Source: Candidatus Zixiibacteriota bacterium (GTDB lineage Bacteria > Zixibacteria > MSB-5A5 > SM1-73). From it: a stretch of 13,743 nt of DNA. The stretch is taken from contig JAOZNS010000051.1 in assembly GCA_029933635.1 (NCBI GenBank), forward strand, positions 1-13,743. Reading direction: 5' to 3'. This document shows, one piece after another, positions 7,363-13,743 of this stretch. How positions within the stretch are numbered: position 1 is the first letter of the stretch; every line of letters begins with the position of its first letter. The position numbers were made by a program, and so were the translations under genes. The notes below the pieces were generated by a model. That model had not been told where the DNA came from. It was given only the letters and a program-made list of their open reading frames with translations, and searched no databases.

Positions 7363-10300
7363 TCAACGCACCACCACCGCCTTGCCGAATGCCTCCTTTT
7401 TTTGCATCCCGCCATTAACCCAACCTTCCGCCACGATTTTGTAAATGTAGATGCCGTTGGCTACATCGTCTCCCTCCTGATCTTTTCCATCCCAGGTGGC
7501 AGAAAAGTTGATCCCTGCAGGGGATGGTCCAACATGAATATGTCGAATCAATCTGCCGGCGGGGGTAAATATCTTTATCTGTACCTCCGCCTCCTGGGAA
7601 AGTTGATAATAGAAATTTGTCTGATCAGAAAAAGGATTGGGATAGTTCATCACCTGAGTAAGCTCCAGCTCCCTTTGAGTGCTCACATTCACGTTTACTG
7701 ATTTGACCGAGGAGTTGTTGGCATTGTCCCATGCTTTAACGGTTAGTAGATGTTCACCTTCAGAGAGACCGGGCAACTGATATAAAAGAGACCCTTTTTG
7801 GAAATTGCCCAGCTCATATTCAAAACTTCTTGTCAGGTCGATCTGATTTTGAAAATCCTGATCGATCACCAAGCTAATCCGGTGTCCCACCTCTCCGGTG
7901 AGATTTATTCCATGCTCATCGAAAAGGGTAAGCTTAAGGATGGAGTTGGGGAGAATGGTCTCCTGATGGTGAAAACTTTCCCGGTCATCAAAGCTTATGG
8001 TTATCTGGGGTCCGATGGTATCTATCACCGTGGTATCTGAGCCTCCTATCACCAAGGAATCCCGAAAAGCGGTCCCATCCTGATTCTGACCCTCCAGATA
8101 CACGCTGATCCTTCCAGTATTGCCGCCATAGCTTATATCCTTAGGTACCACGAAGCTGGCTTGAAATTTCCCTCCCTTCACCTCCGCACTGCCCTTAAAC
8201 ATCACCTGACCTGGCAGATCATAGTTCACCCTACCCCCACTGGGCATGGTGTGAATCCTTTTTCTCTCCGAATCGAAAGCTAAAATTTTTGCAATTCCAT
8301 CAAAATCGCTCAGCAAGTGACCTTCATCATCTATAACCTGACCTTTTACGGTCACCAGGCTCAAAGCCGAGATGGTATCCGGTTGAACCTCGGTCAGCTG
8401 GGCTTTTAAAATGGGTGCACCCAGCTTCATCACCGGGTCGGCAAAAAGAACATACTGACGATCATTGGAGTTGGGCTGTCTTAACAGTTTTGCAATGAAT
8501 AGGGCTTCGCCCAAAGAGAGCGAATCCTGGTTTAAAAGAAGATCGTAAACTTTGTAGTTTAAGGCGGCATTTGGATCTGGATACACCAGCCAGGTGGCCG
8601 AGATGGTTGCGATGGCGCCTTTGTCCTCTGCCCTTACAAGCTCCTCGGCCATCCCTTCCCCAACCGGATCGAAGAAAAGTCCGATACTGCATGAGGCGGT
8701 GTAGATCAAAGGTAGCTTTCCTCCGTTGTGAAGTCGGGGAATATCCTGACTACGTTTGAACACCTTCTCATGAGCCCAAACATTCGGATTGCCGTGTCCC
8801 ATATAGTTGATGATCAAAGAACCCGAATTGAAGGCATCTATGATCGCCTCCTCTGCCCCCGGCTTTTCCCCGTTCAAATCAAAGGGATATTCCATCAAAT
8901 ATATTTTGGACAAATTGAAGGTGGAAGGGATATGGAAATTTGCCAGCTCTTCTGTATCCTGGGTATGAAAGGCTTCAGAATTGGAATGACGGGTAAATTC
9001 GTCATCAGCCACCAGGGTGATCAAGTTTCTCCAGGTGCCAAATTCAGGAGCCTCTTCATAATTTATCACCTTCTCTACCACCACCTCAGCCTCATCCTTT
9101 GTCCTAACCGGCCATCGACTGATCACCATATCCAGCCCTCGGTCCAAAGGTCCATAGGCAGAGTCGGAATCCAAATAACCATATCTCCCGAAGTAAATGT
9201 AATTCTCATCCGAAACGGACCGATCCCCCTCCCAGGTGGGGGCAAATGGAGGGATGAAGTTGCCTGCCTTTGTTCCTAAGTTATCTTTATAATCATAATG
9301 TCCATCCCCCACCAGCAGGGTGAACGCCGGTGCTGGCTGTGTCCACCTCTGGTGAGCGAATTTCAAGAAATCACGTATGGCTACCGGATCAAAAAGACCT
9401 CCAGAGAACTCATCATAAATATCCTGAACCTTGACCACCTTAACCGACATCTGGTTGTATCTCTCCCGGAAACTCTTCAGAGCCTGAACCTGCTCATAAA
9501 AGTCTGAATGGGTGATGATCAGAAAATCCGCTTGATTGGAGCCGTTCCTTAAGTTTGATTTCTCATCAGCAAAAATAAGGCTGGGCTTTTTAATTCTTGT
9601 TTCGTCCACCAGAAGATATCTCCTCTTGAAGTCTGTGGATAAAGTATCTTGAAACCTAACAAATTCACCATCTATGGTCATCCCATCAAATCTTTGGACC
9701 TCAAAGTAATCCGTCAGATCAAACAGATACACCTGGGGAGAATATAGGTTAGAGATCTGGAATTGCGCTACTCCCGAGGTATCCGGACCTTCAAAAAACA
9801 GCTGTCGGTCCTGGCACTCAAATTGCCGGTGATATTGGATCTCATACCAATCCAAAAAGACCTCTCCGGGAAAGGAAATCTCAAGGGTATCCACCAGACC
9901 GCCATGCAGGTTAAAGCTTTGGGCAACCGTCAAGGAGGCAGAAGACAAGGAGTCTGAAATCTCAGCCGGCTGACCGTTGACCCAGATGCTAGGAGAAGAC
10001 GTGATGTCGGTATGTTTAACCTTTATTAAACAGGTATCCTGCTGAATTGCTCCCGGCAAACTCACAAAAAATCGGGTTGAGGTGGTCTTCATCCAGAACC
10101 AGTGGAAGTAATCAGCCACATATCCCGAAGGATATTCTCTTAAGGTATGATCCTGCTCTACATGAATTCTTGAGGTGAATTTCTGCGGAACGACAGGATT
10201 CTGGGCCACTAAGCTCCCATCCTTTATCTTCATCCTTTTCGCTGGATCGGGAAAAGCGGTGGAAGGGTTGAAGGTTAACCAGAACACATTGTCCCGGGTG

Positions 10301-11358
10301 AATGGATTGGCATGAAATCCTATCACCTCTCCGGTGGAATCATAATCCCAGTCGTTGGTAGCCCAGCCAAAGAAGAGGATGAAATCATCGGAATCGAATT
10401 TATCATCCCCCTCCCCCTCTACATATATGGCCATCTCCTTCAGTTCCAGAAAAGGATTGGAATTGTCCAAGGGTAAAACTTTTCCACCGCCGGAAAACAT
10501 TCGCAAGGTTTTTGGATCCAGAGAGCCAACCGGAATCCCAGCCTGGATAAGCATGGTGCGGTCGATTTTGTATATACCATTTTCCCTGACTATCACCTTG
10601 TACCAGTTGTCAGAGTATTCGAAGGGATAAGAAAGGGCCGGTTTTAAAAGACCTCTTTGCTTTGTTGTCTTACGCCAGCCCTTCGACTCCTCATAATTTA
10701 ATAGAACGTTTCGGTATACATTCTCAAAAAGGTCTTTTTCGACCTTAATCGTTTCTCTCTTACCTTTGGAGAAACCCACCCTCAGGGTAATCTGAGAATG
10801 GCATCTTATGATTTTACGCGCCGGGTTGTATTGAAGAGGAAAAATCTCAAGCACAACTATTCTTTGATTTCTCAGAAAGGTGGGAGGGCCCAAAGAGACG
10901 ATCTCTGAAGGATAGTATTGATCTAAGTGTTTTTTTATTCTTGGCGGACTCAAACTGTATCCCACCGGGCTTTTTTCATCAGGTTTTGCCTTAACGGCAT
11001 AAGCCAAATTTATACTCGACAGCTCCTTGCTTTCCTTGTTTAAGACCCTCACCGAAACTTGTGCCCCCTTTGGGATAGCAATCACCACCCTTCTGACCGG
11101 GATTTGAGGTCTTCCCGGGATACTGGAGAGACCGCATTTATCTATATTTATCAGGTCGAAGGATCGCCCCATAAGCTCGATTTTGCTCTGGACAAGCTTT
11201 GGCATCAGATACCTGAAAACTATCCCCTCCTGATCCGACTTCAAAATCTCCATATCGTCATATTCAGATCCGGAGGATGCCTCGCTAACGAGGGAAGAAG
11301 TAAATACCGGAAGAAGCAGAAACAAAAGCCAAGAGATTTTTGCAAAAAATAAACGCAT
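7363..11358 (-). CDS. porU: T9SS sortase PorU-like, C25 (gingipain) family cysteine peptidase with C-terminal sorting domain
   Basis: A protein of 1331 aa from ATG 11358; in-frame GTG (11388) or TTG (11391) would add 10 or 11 residues. Residues 1-28 are a signal peptide (hydrophobic core WLLFLLLPVF, cut near SEA). A long beta-rich N-terminal part follows, then a C25 peptidase domain at about 610-985. The catalytic His is in NYMGHGNPNVW (H855) and the catalytic Cys in YTASCSIGLF (C890). The 35-residue spacing is close to that of gingipains and PorU. Ig-like domains follow, and the end (from about 1238, NYPNPF, through WDGKDQEG and NGIYIYKIVAEG) is a type A sorting domain, which PorU of Bacteroidota also carries. 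PorU works on the cell surface, where it removes sorting domains from cargo and joins the product to lipopolysaccharide. The gene precedes the porV homologue, as in Porphyromonas. The ATG has a poor SD; GTG 11388 has AAGGG 7 nt upstream, so the start is open. Confidence 0.92.
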   Translation of the reverse strand: MRLFFAKISWLLFLLLPVFTSSLVSEASSGSEYDDMEILKSDQEGIVFRYLMPKLVQSKIELMGRSFDLINIDKCGLSSIPGRPQIPVRRVVIAIPKGAQVSVRVLNKESKELSSINLAYAVKAKPDEKSPVGYSLSPPRIKKHLDQYYPSEIVSLGPPTFLRNQRIVVLEIFPLQYNPARKIIRCHSQITLRVGFSKGKRETIKVEKDLFENVYRNVLLNYEESKGWRKTTKQRGLLKPALSYPFEYSDNWYKVIVRENGIYKIDRTMLIQAGIPVGSLDPKTLRMFSGGGKVLPLDNSNPFLELKEMAIYVEGEGDDKFDSDDFILFFGWATNDWDYDSTGEVIGFHANPFTRDNVFWLTFNPSTAFPDPAKRMKIKDGSLVAQNPVVPQKFTSRIHVEQDHTLREYPSGYVADYFHWFWMKTTSTRFFVSLPGAIQQDTCLIKVKHTDITSSPSIWVNGQPAEISDSLSSASLTVAQSFNLHGGLVDTLEISFPGEVFLDWYEIQYHRQFECQDRQLFFEGPDTSGVAQFQISNLYSPQVYLFDLTDYFEVQRFDGMTIDGEFVRFQDTLSTDFKRRYLLVDETRIKKPSLIFADEKSNLRNGSNQADFLIITHSDFYEQVQALKSFRERYNQMSVKVVKVQDIYDEFSGGLFDPVAIRDFLKFAHQRWTQPAPAFTLLVGDGHYDYKDNLGTKAGNFIPPFAPTWEGDRSVSDENYIYFGRYGYLDSDSAYGPLDRGLDMVISRWPVRTKDEAEVVVEKVINYEEAPEFGTWRNLITLVADDEFTRHSNSEAFHTQDTEELANFHIPSTFNLSKIYLMEYPFDLNGEKPGAEEAIIDAFNSGSLIINYMGHGNPNVWAHEKVFKRSQDIPRLHNGGKLPLIYTASCSIGLFFDPVGEGMAEELVRAEDKGAIATISATWLVYPDPNAALNYKVYDLLLNQDSLSLGEALFIAKLLRQPNSNDRQYVLFADPVMKLGAPILKAQLTEVQPDTISALSLVTVKGQVIDDEGHLLSDFDGIAKILAFDSERKRIHTMPSGGRVNYDLPGQVMFKGSAEVKGGKFQASFVVPKDISYGGNTGRISVYLEGQNQDGTAFRDSLVIGGSDTTVIDTIGPQITISFDDRESFHHQETILPNSILKLTLFDEHGINLTGEVGHRISLVIDQDFQNQIDLTRSFEYELGNFQKGSLLYQLPGLSEGEHLLTVKAWDNANNSSVKSVNVNVSTQRELELTQVMNYPNPFSDQTNFYYQLSQEAEVQIKIFTPAGRLIRHIHVGPSPAGINFSATWDGKDQEGDDVANGIYIYKIVAEGWVNGGMQKKEAFGKAVVVR

Positions 11359-11359
11359 C

Positions 11360-11407
11360 CTAAAATGAAAAAGCCGAGTAAGTTCCACCAACCAAGAAGC
11401 CCTTCAT
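11360..11407 (-). CDS. Possible 15-codon leader peptide upstream of porU
   Basis: A short frame on the minus strand begins ATG 11407 (MKGFLVGGTYSAFSF) and stops with TAG at 11360, one nucleotide before the ATG of porU (TAG-G-ATG). An AGAAG sequence lies about 6 nt upstream and could act as a weak Shine-Dalgarno. It overlaps the terminator-like hairpin. If translated, ribosomes would melt that hairpin and could restart at the porU ATG, which has little SD of its own. A frame this short arises easily by chance, and no composition signal supports it. Confidence 0.15.
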   Translation of the reverse strand: MKGFLVGGTYSAFSF

Positions 11408-11435
11408 GAAAAGCTTCTAAAGCGAACAGCTCGGC
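11373..11435 (-). terminator. Terminator-like structure just ahead of porU
   Basis: On the minus strand, GCCGAG (11435-11430) can pair with CTCGGC (11378-11373), directly followed by TTTTTCATTTT. The 51 nt between contain a second hairpin, AGAAGC with GCTTCT (11418-11413 with 11400-11395). The U-run is typical of an intrinsic terminator, but the loop is much longer than usual. GCCGAG also lies in the loop of a competing stem (CTAAAG with CTTTAG, just upstream), which could favour or prevent the terminator fold. It ends 14 bp before ATG 11358, so it could end a separate small RNA or attenuate porU. If translation starts at GTG 11388 instead, these bases encode the signal peptide n-region. Confidence 0.4.
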
Positions 11436-11455
11436 ACTTTAGCCTACGATCTTTC

Positions 11456-11605
11456 CAGTTAAAGGGTTTTAGATACACTGCCGACATAAATTCAGATGTA
11501 TGCTTGCGTCTTCATTTGCAAATCTTTCCAGCTGGGCTTTTTATTTTACCTTTTTGCTAAAGACCAAACGGCCTTTTGCCCTGAAAAGGACTGACCCTTT
11601 AACTG
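11456..11605 (-). ncRNA. Candidate structured leader RNA (riboswitch-like or small RNA) upstream of porU
   Basis: Of the 366 bp between the aldolase and porU genes, this is the most structured part. CAGTTAAAGGGT (11605-11594) and ACCCTTTAACTG (11467-11456) form a perfect 12-bp pairing around 126 nt. Inside, further helices fit together without conflict: CTTTTC-a-GGGC with GCCC-agct-GGAAAG; a nested hairpin AAAGGCC with GGTCTTT (one G-U pair, loop GTTT); and ATACA-t-CTG with CAG-TGTAT near the 3' side. It starts about 34 nt after the predicted start site of a strong promoter and is followed by a terminator-like hairpin. That order (promoter, closed multi-stem RNA, terminator, start codon) is the plan of an attenuating riboswitch, but I recognise no known class. 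A free small RNA is equally possible. The pairings are seen; function is inferred. Confidence 0.45.
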
Positions 11606-11645
11606 TATTTCTCTTTTTGGCTCACCTCTTTTTTTCTTAATGGAT

Positions 11646-11673
11646 ATTATACCAGGAAAAATAGTTTTGTCAA
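11646..11673 (-). promoter_or_regulatory. Strong sigma70-type promoter for the porU leader
   Basis: On the minus strand TTGACA (11673-11668) and TATAAT (11651-11646) are both perfect consensus hexamers with a 16-bp spacer, and TGG just before the -10 makes an extended -10 element. Transcription should begin near 11639, about 280 nt before the porU ATG. It is the best promoter in the window and the most likely driver of the porU, porV and M6 genes, or of a separate small RNA in the leader. Confidence 0.85.
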
Positions 11674-11724
11674 CCGTTTTTGCTTATCCCTGATAGCTTT
11701 TAAGTGATTGCAGACCCAAGGGGG

Positions 11725-12816
11725 TCATTTCAAAAGCTTTGATCTCAGGAGGCTGGCTAACCCTTCGGCTCGAAAAGCCTTCATAAATGAACATGCCACC
11801 TGATAAGCCTCTTGCTCAATTTGCTGGGCGTTTTTTTGGGGGATGGAGTCTATCTCCTTTTTGAACTCACGGGTGGCAAATTTTATATCCTTGTGGTTCT
11901 CCTCAGCCCATCTTTTCATCTGATCAAAAAGATCCCGGGGCAAGAATCTGTGGGCGATGTTTTGCCACTCGGTGCCCACATTTCCTTTGCGAATCCCGCA
12001 ATCTGCGAATTTACCCACCACGGTCAAGGGGGTGCCGGTGATCCCGTGCTGAGCTATACATATTCCATTTGGTCTTACTGCCTCAAAGATCTGTTTGGTT
12101 CTTTCCAAATCGATGAATATCTTCTCCCCCTCTAAGTAATTGCCATGCTTTGAGCCGTTGTTGATGGCTAAAAGATCGGGATGGATGTTGTTTTGAGCTA
12201 AGCCCTCGATGAAGGTGGTGGCTTCTTCCACCGTGGTTAAGGAAGCCTCCTGTCCAGTTGATTTGACCTCCCCCACCTCCACCTCCAGCCCCAACCCATA
12301 GGGCTGGACAAGTGAGGCAAGCTGGCTGGTGATACGGATGTTGTCCTCAAGCTGGTTGAAGGAGGCATCGATGGCAATGGATGTATACCCAGCTTCGATT
12401 TCTGCCTCTATCTGCTCTTTGGCAGATTGAAAGGCCTCCGGGCTGGTATCCTTTACCGTGGTGTGATCACCATGGATGAAAAAAGGCTGAGCGAATTTCA
12501 TTCTCTCTGCATATTCTATCACCGTCTCGAAGTAGATTTGTGGAGTCTGTCCTGTGTAGCCACCGTCGGTTCCACCTTCCGATTTGGCTAATTCAAATGC
12601 CACCACCGAATCCAGCTTTTCCGCCGCCCTCATTATTCCCGGAATCACATGTTTTATACGGGCGTTACAGGCCATCACGATGACGGGTTCATCTCTTAAC
12701 ACCTCAAAGATATCATGGGAGTTGAGAAGACACACCTTACTTTTTGACCCCAACTTTTCCCGGATATGCTCCGGTCTTAGGTCTAAGATTTTGGTTTCCG
12801 GAGTTACTGCTGACAT
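11725..12816 (-). CDS. Class II (zinc-dependent) fructose-bisphosphate aldolase family protein
   Basis: A 363-aa protein. ATG 12816 is chosen over the in-frame TTG at 12834 because GGAGGGAGG lies 7 nt before the ATG; the TTG reading would translate the ribosome site itself. The fold is the class II ketose-bisphosphate aldolase TIM barrel. HGDH at residues 115-118 supplies the catalytic Asp117 and zinc ligand His118; IDASF follows near 149; LEVEVGEV (E178, E180) carries the acidic site; NNGSKHGNY gives His224; QHGITGTP gives His257; KGNVGTE (N279) matches the substrate-contacting Asn of the family. The usual reaction joins or splits dihydroxyacetone phosphate and glyceraldehyde 3-phosphate in glycolysis and gluconeogenesis. 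The length is close to the FbaA type, but the motifs are diverged, so tagatose-bisphosphate or another ketose-phosphate substrate is possible. It follows the DUF554 gene by 69 bp and has no clear terminator, only a short hairpin at its stop. Confidence 0.85.
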   Translation of the reverse strand: MSAVTPETKILDLRPEHIREKLGSKSKVCLLNSHDIFEVLRDEPVIVMACNARIKHVIPGIMRAAEKLDSVVAFELAKSEGGTDGGYTGQTPQIYFETVIEYAERMKFAQPFFIHGDHTTVKDTSPEAFQSAKEQIEAEIEAGYTSIAIDASFNQLEDNIRITSQLASLVQPYGLGLEVEVGEVKSTGQEASLTTVEEATTFIEGLAQNNIHPDLLAINNGSKHGNYLEGEKIFIDLERTKQIFEAVRPNGICIAQHGITGTPLTVVGKFADCGIRKGNVGTEWQNIAHRFLPRDLFDQMKRWAEENHKDIKFATREFKKEIDSIPQKNAQQIEQEAYQVACSFMKAFRAEGLASLLRSKLLK

Positions 12817-12823
12817 CAGAAGC

Positions 12824-12832
12824 CCTCCCTCC
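12824..12832 (-). promoter_or_regulatory. Strong Shine-Dalgarno that fixes the aldolase start
   Basis: GGAGGGAGG on the minus strand, 7 nt before ATG 12816. It lies in the 69-bp gap after the DUF554 stop codon and argues against the longer TTG start at 12834. Confidence 0.88.
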
Positions 12833-12885
12833 AAAGTTTTTTGTTATACGGAAATTGCAAAGTTTAAAATTGTCCTTATTTTGAG

Positions 12886-13563
12886 CTATTTGAACAAAAG
12901 AGAAAATATAACCGCCATCACGAGGGCCGGCAAAAAGTTGCCAACTTTGATCTTCTTTATGCCTAAAAGATATATCCCTATTCCCACGATGATCAAACCT
13001 CCGGTGGCTACCAATTCATTTAAAACCTCGGGTCTTAAAAGAAACGAAAGCTCTTTACCCATAAGGGTCAAACCGCCCTGAAAAATGAGAACAGTCAGTG
13101 AGGAAAAGATCACACCAACTCCTAAGGTGGAAGCAAACACGATCGAGGCGAAGCCATCCAAAAGGGACTTGGCATAAAGCACGCTGGCATCCCCACTTAT
13201 ACCATCCTGGATGGAGCCCACGATGGTCATGGGACCGATACAGAAGACCAAGCTGGAGGTGACAAATCCCAAAACGAAATTTCCTGATTTTGATCGTGTC
13301 TTTTCTTTTATAAACTCTCCTAATCTCTCCAGACCCTCCTCCAGTTTGATCAGCTCACCGATTATTCCCCCCACCGCCAAGCTTCCAATCACCAAAAGGA
13401 TGCTATCTGTCTCGAATGCCATTTTGAACCCGATTAAAAGCGTAGCCAACCCCAAAGCATGCATCACCATGGTGCTGATCTTTTCGGAAAATCTTGCTCC
13501 GATCAAAAGACCTAATGAGCTTCCCACCAAAACGGTGGCGGTGTTAACCAGTGTGCCTTTCAT
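12886..13563 (-). CDS. DUF554 family integral membrane protein
   Basis: A protein of 225 aa from ATG 13563, the usual size for this family (E. coli YqgA and B. subtilis YdfK are members). The N-terminus MKGTLVNTATVLVGSSLGLL matches the family start. Several membrane segments alternate with glycine-rich turns: about 5-22, 36-50, 53-71, 96-116, 134-160 and 185-222. The conserved patch FVTSSLVFCIGPMTIVGSIQDG (about 100-121) and the following LLDGFASIVFAS (about 134-145) are diagnostic for DUF554. The function is unproven; a transport role has been suggested for the family. It is the first gene of the DUF554-aldolase pair, and nothing ties it to secretion. The Shine-Dalgarno (GGAG, 10 nt upstream) is buried in a short palindrome, listed separately. 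Confidence 0.93.
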   Translation of the reverse strand: MKGTLVNTATVLVGSSLGLLIGARFSEKISTMVMHALGLATLLIGFKMAFETDSILLVIGSLAVGGIIGELIKLEEGLERLGEFIKEKTRSKSGNFVLGFVTSSLVFCIGPMTIVGSIQDGISGDASVLYAKSLLDGFASIVFASTLGVGVIFSSLTVLIFQGGLTLMGKELSFLLRPEVLNELVATGGLIIVGIGIYLLGIKKIKVGNFLPALVMAVIFSLLFK

Positions 13564-13565
13564 AA

Positions 13566-13577
13566 GGAGATTTCTCC
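13566..13577 (-). promoter_or_regulatory. Palindrome covering the DUF554 Shine-Dalgarno
   Basis: GGAGAAATCTCC lies 2 nt before ATG 13563. In the mRNA, GGAG pairs with CTCC across a 4-nt AAAU loop, hiding the only plausible ribosome site. It may lower translation or make it depend on temperature or a binding factor. The stem is only 4 bp, so the effect may be slight. Confidence 0.35.
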
Positions 13578-13684
13578 AAAGAGGTGTTAAAAAAGAGGTC
13601 CTTCTCCATTTTAGTTGCTATAGTTCTCAATAACAAAAACGAAATCAAGGAGTTAATGATAAAGACATTTTAAAGACCTCACTT

Positions 13685-13701
13685 TCATTTGAGTCAAATG
13701 A
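13685..13701. promoter_or_regulatory. Operator-like palindrome upstream of DUF554
   Basis: TCATTTG-agt-CAAATGA is a perfect 7-bp inverted repeat with a 3-bp centre, a typical dimer-binding site shape. On the minus strand it contains TTGACT (13697-13692), a fair -35 hexamer, with TAAAAT (13672-13667) 19 bp downstream as a mediocre -10. A repressor bound here would cover the -35 of the DUF554 gene. The palindrome is seen; regulation is inferred. Confidence 0.4.
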
Positions 13702-13710
13702 CCTATCCCC

Positions 13711-13730
13711 CTCTCCACAAATGTGGAGAG
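13711..13730. repeat. Palindromic intergenic element at the right edge
   Basis: CTCTCCACA (13711-13719) and TGTGGAGAG (13722-13730) are a perfect 9-bp inverted repeat around AA, with partial pairing continuing outward (CCCC against GCGG). No T-run follows on either strand, so it is a poor terminator. The C-rich flank plus CTCTCCAC core looks like the short dispersed palindromes found between genes in many uncultured bacteria. Whether it recurs in this genome cannot be seen here. Confidence 0.5.
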
Positions 13731-13743
13731 GCGGAACAAAAGG

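Noticed and set aside
7178..7366. A 62-codon open frame filling the porU-porV gap on the minus strand
   Set aside because: It starts with TTG, overlaps the porU stop, has no SD of its own, shows no recognisable motif and is rich in Lys, Ile and Ser as expected for translated AT-rich spacer DNA.
8728..9279. A 183-codon plus-strand open frame inside porU
   Set aside because: It lies antisense to a well-supported C25 peptidase domain, has no plausible RBS or motif, and its composition is that of a shadow frame.
11468..11593. Resemblance to a c-di-GMP (GEMM-I) riboswitch: AGGGCAAA and GACGCAA occur in order
   Set aside because: They are about 65 nt apart with no GNRA-capped stem between them, and the conserved receptor and second stem are missing; the geometry does not fit.
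11713..11726. Hairpin GACCC-cctt-GGGTC at the aldolase stop codon as a terminator
   Set aside because: The stem is only 5 bp and is followed by TGCAATCACTT, not a T-run.
12817..12834. TTG start at 12834 extending the aldolase by six residues
   Set aside because: The added codons are the Shine-Dalgarno itself (Leu-Glu-Gly-Gly reading); ATG 12816 has ideal spacing.
1..13743. CRISPR array, tRNA, rRNA, transposase or phage genes
   Set aside because: I saw no regularly spaced direct repeats, no cloverleaf or rRNA signatures, and no integrase or transposase motifs on either strand.

Overview
The window is 13.7 kb and every supported gene reads from the minus strand, so transcription runs from high to low coordinates. 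The central block (about 11.6 kb down to 1.2 kb) is a type IX secretion system (T9SS) locus. It encodes a PorU-like gingipain-family sortase with its own C-terminal sorting domain, a PorV-like outer-membrane barrel protein, and a very large secreted M6 metalloprotease ending in a T9SS type A sorting domain. The porU-porV adjacency matches the arrangement known in Bacteroidota such as Porphyromonas.

The likely host is a bacterium of the FCB group but outside classical Bacteroidota. T9SS genes and type A sorting domains point to FCB. The strong Shine-Dalgarno sequences (AAGGAGG, GGAGGGAGG) and a near-perfect sigma70-type promoter (TTGACA, 16 bp, TATAAT) are unlike the TTTG/TAnnTTTG promoters and weak SDs of Bacteroidota. 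A candidate phylum such as Zixibacteria, KSB1 or a relative would fit, but I cannot decide which.

Layout from high to low coordinates: an intergenic region with two palindromes (13564-13743); a DUF554 membrane protein (13563-12886); a class II aldolase-family enzyme (12816-11725); a 366-bp leader region holding a strong promoter, a long-range 12-bp inverted repeat that closes a structured RNA of about 150 nt, and a terminator-like hairpin; PorU (11358-7363); a 197-bp gap; the modified PorV (7165-4532); the M6 protease (4487-1215); a GC-rich composite of inverted repeats; a DUF5683-like membrane protein (1116-217); and the start of another exported protein (181 to the left edge).

How the parts fit: PorV and PorU belong to the surface attachment complex that receives T9SS cargo, cleaves the sorting domain and anchors the product. 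The M6 protease is a probable cargo. The most unusual points are (1) the PorV homologue, whose barrel is split by about 540 residues holding a six-repeat beta-propeller region and three LysM-like modules, and (2) the structured 5' leader of porU, which may attenuate expression or be a separate small RNA. The DUF554 and aldolase genes look like ordinary housekeeping neighbours.
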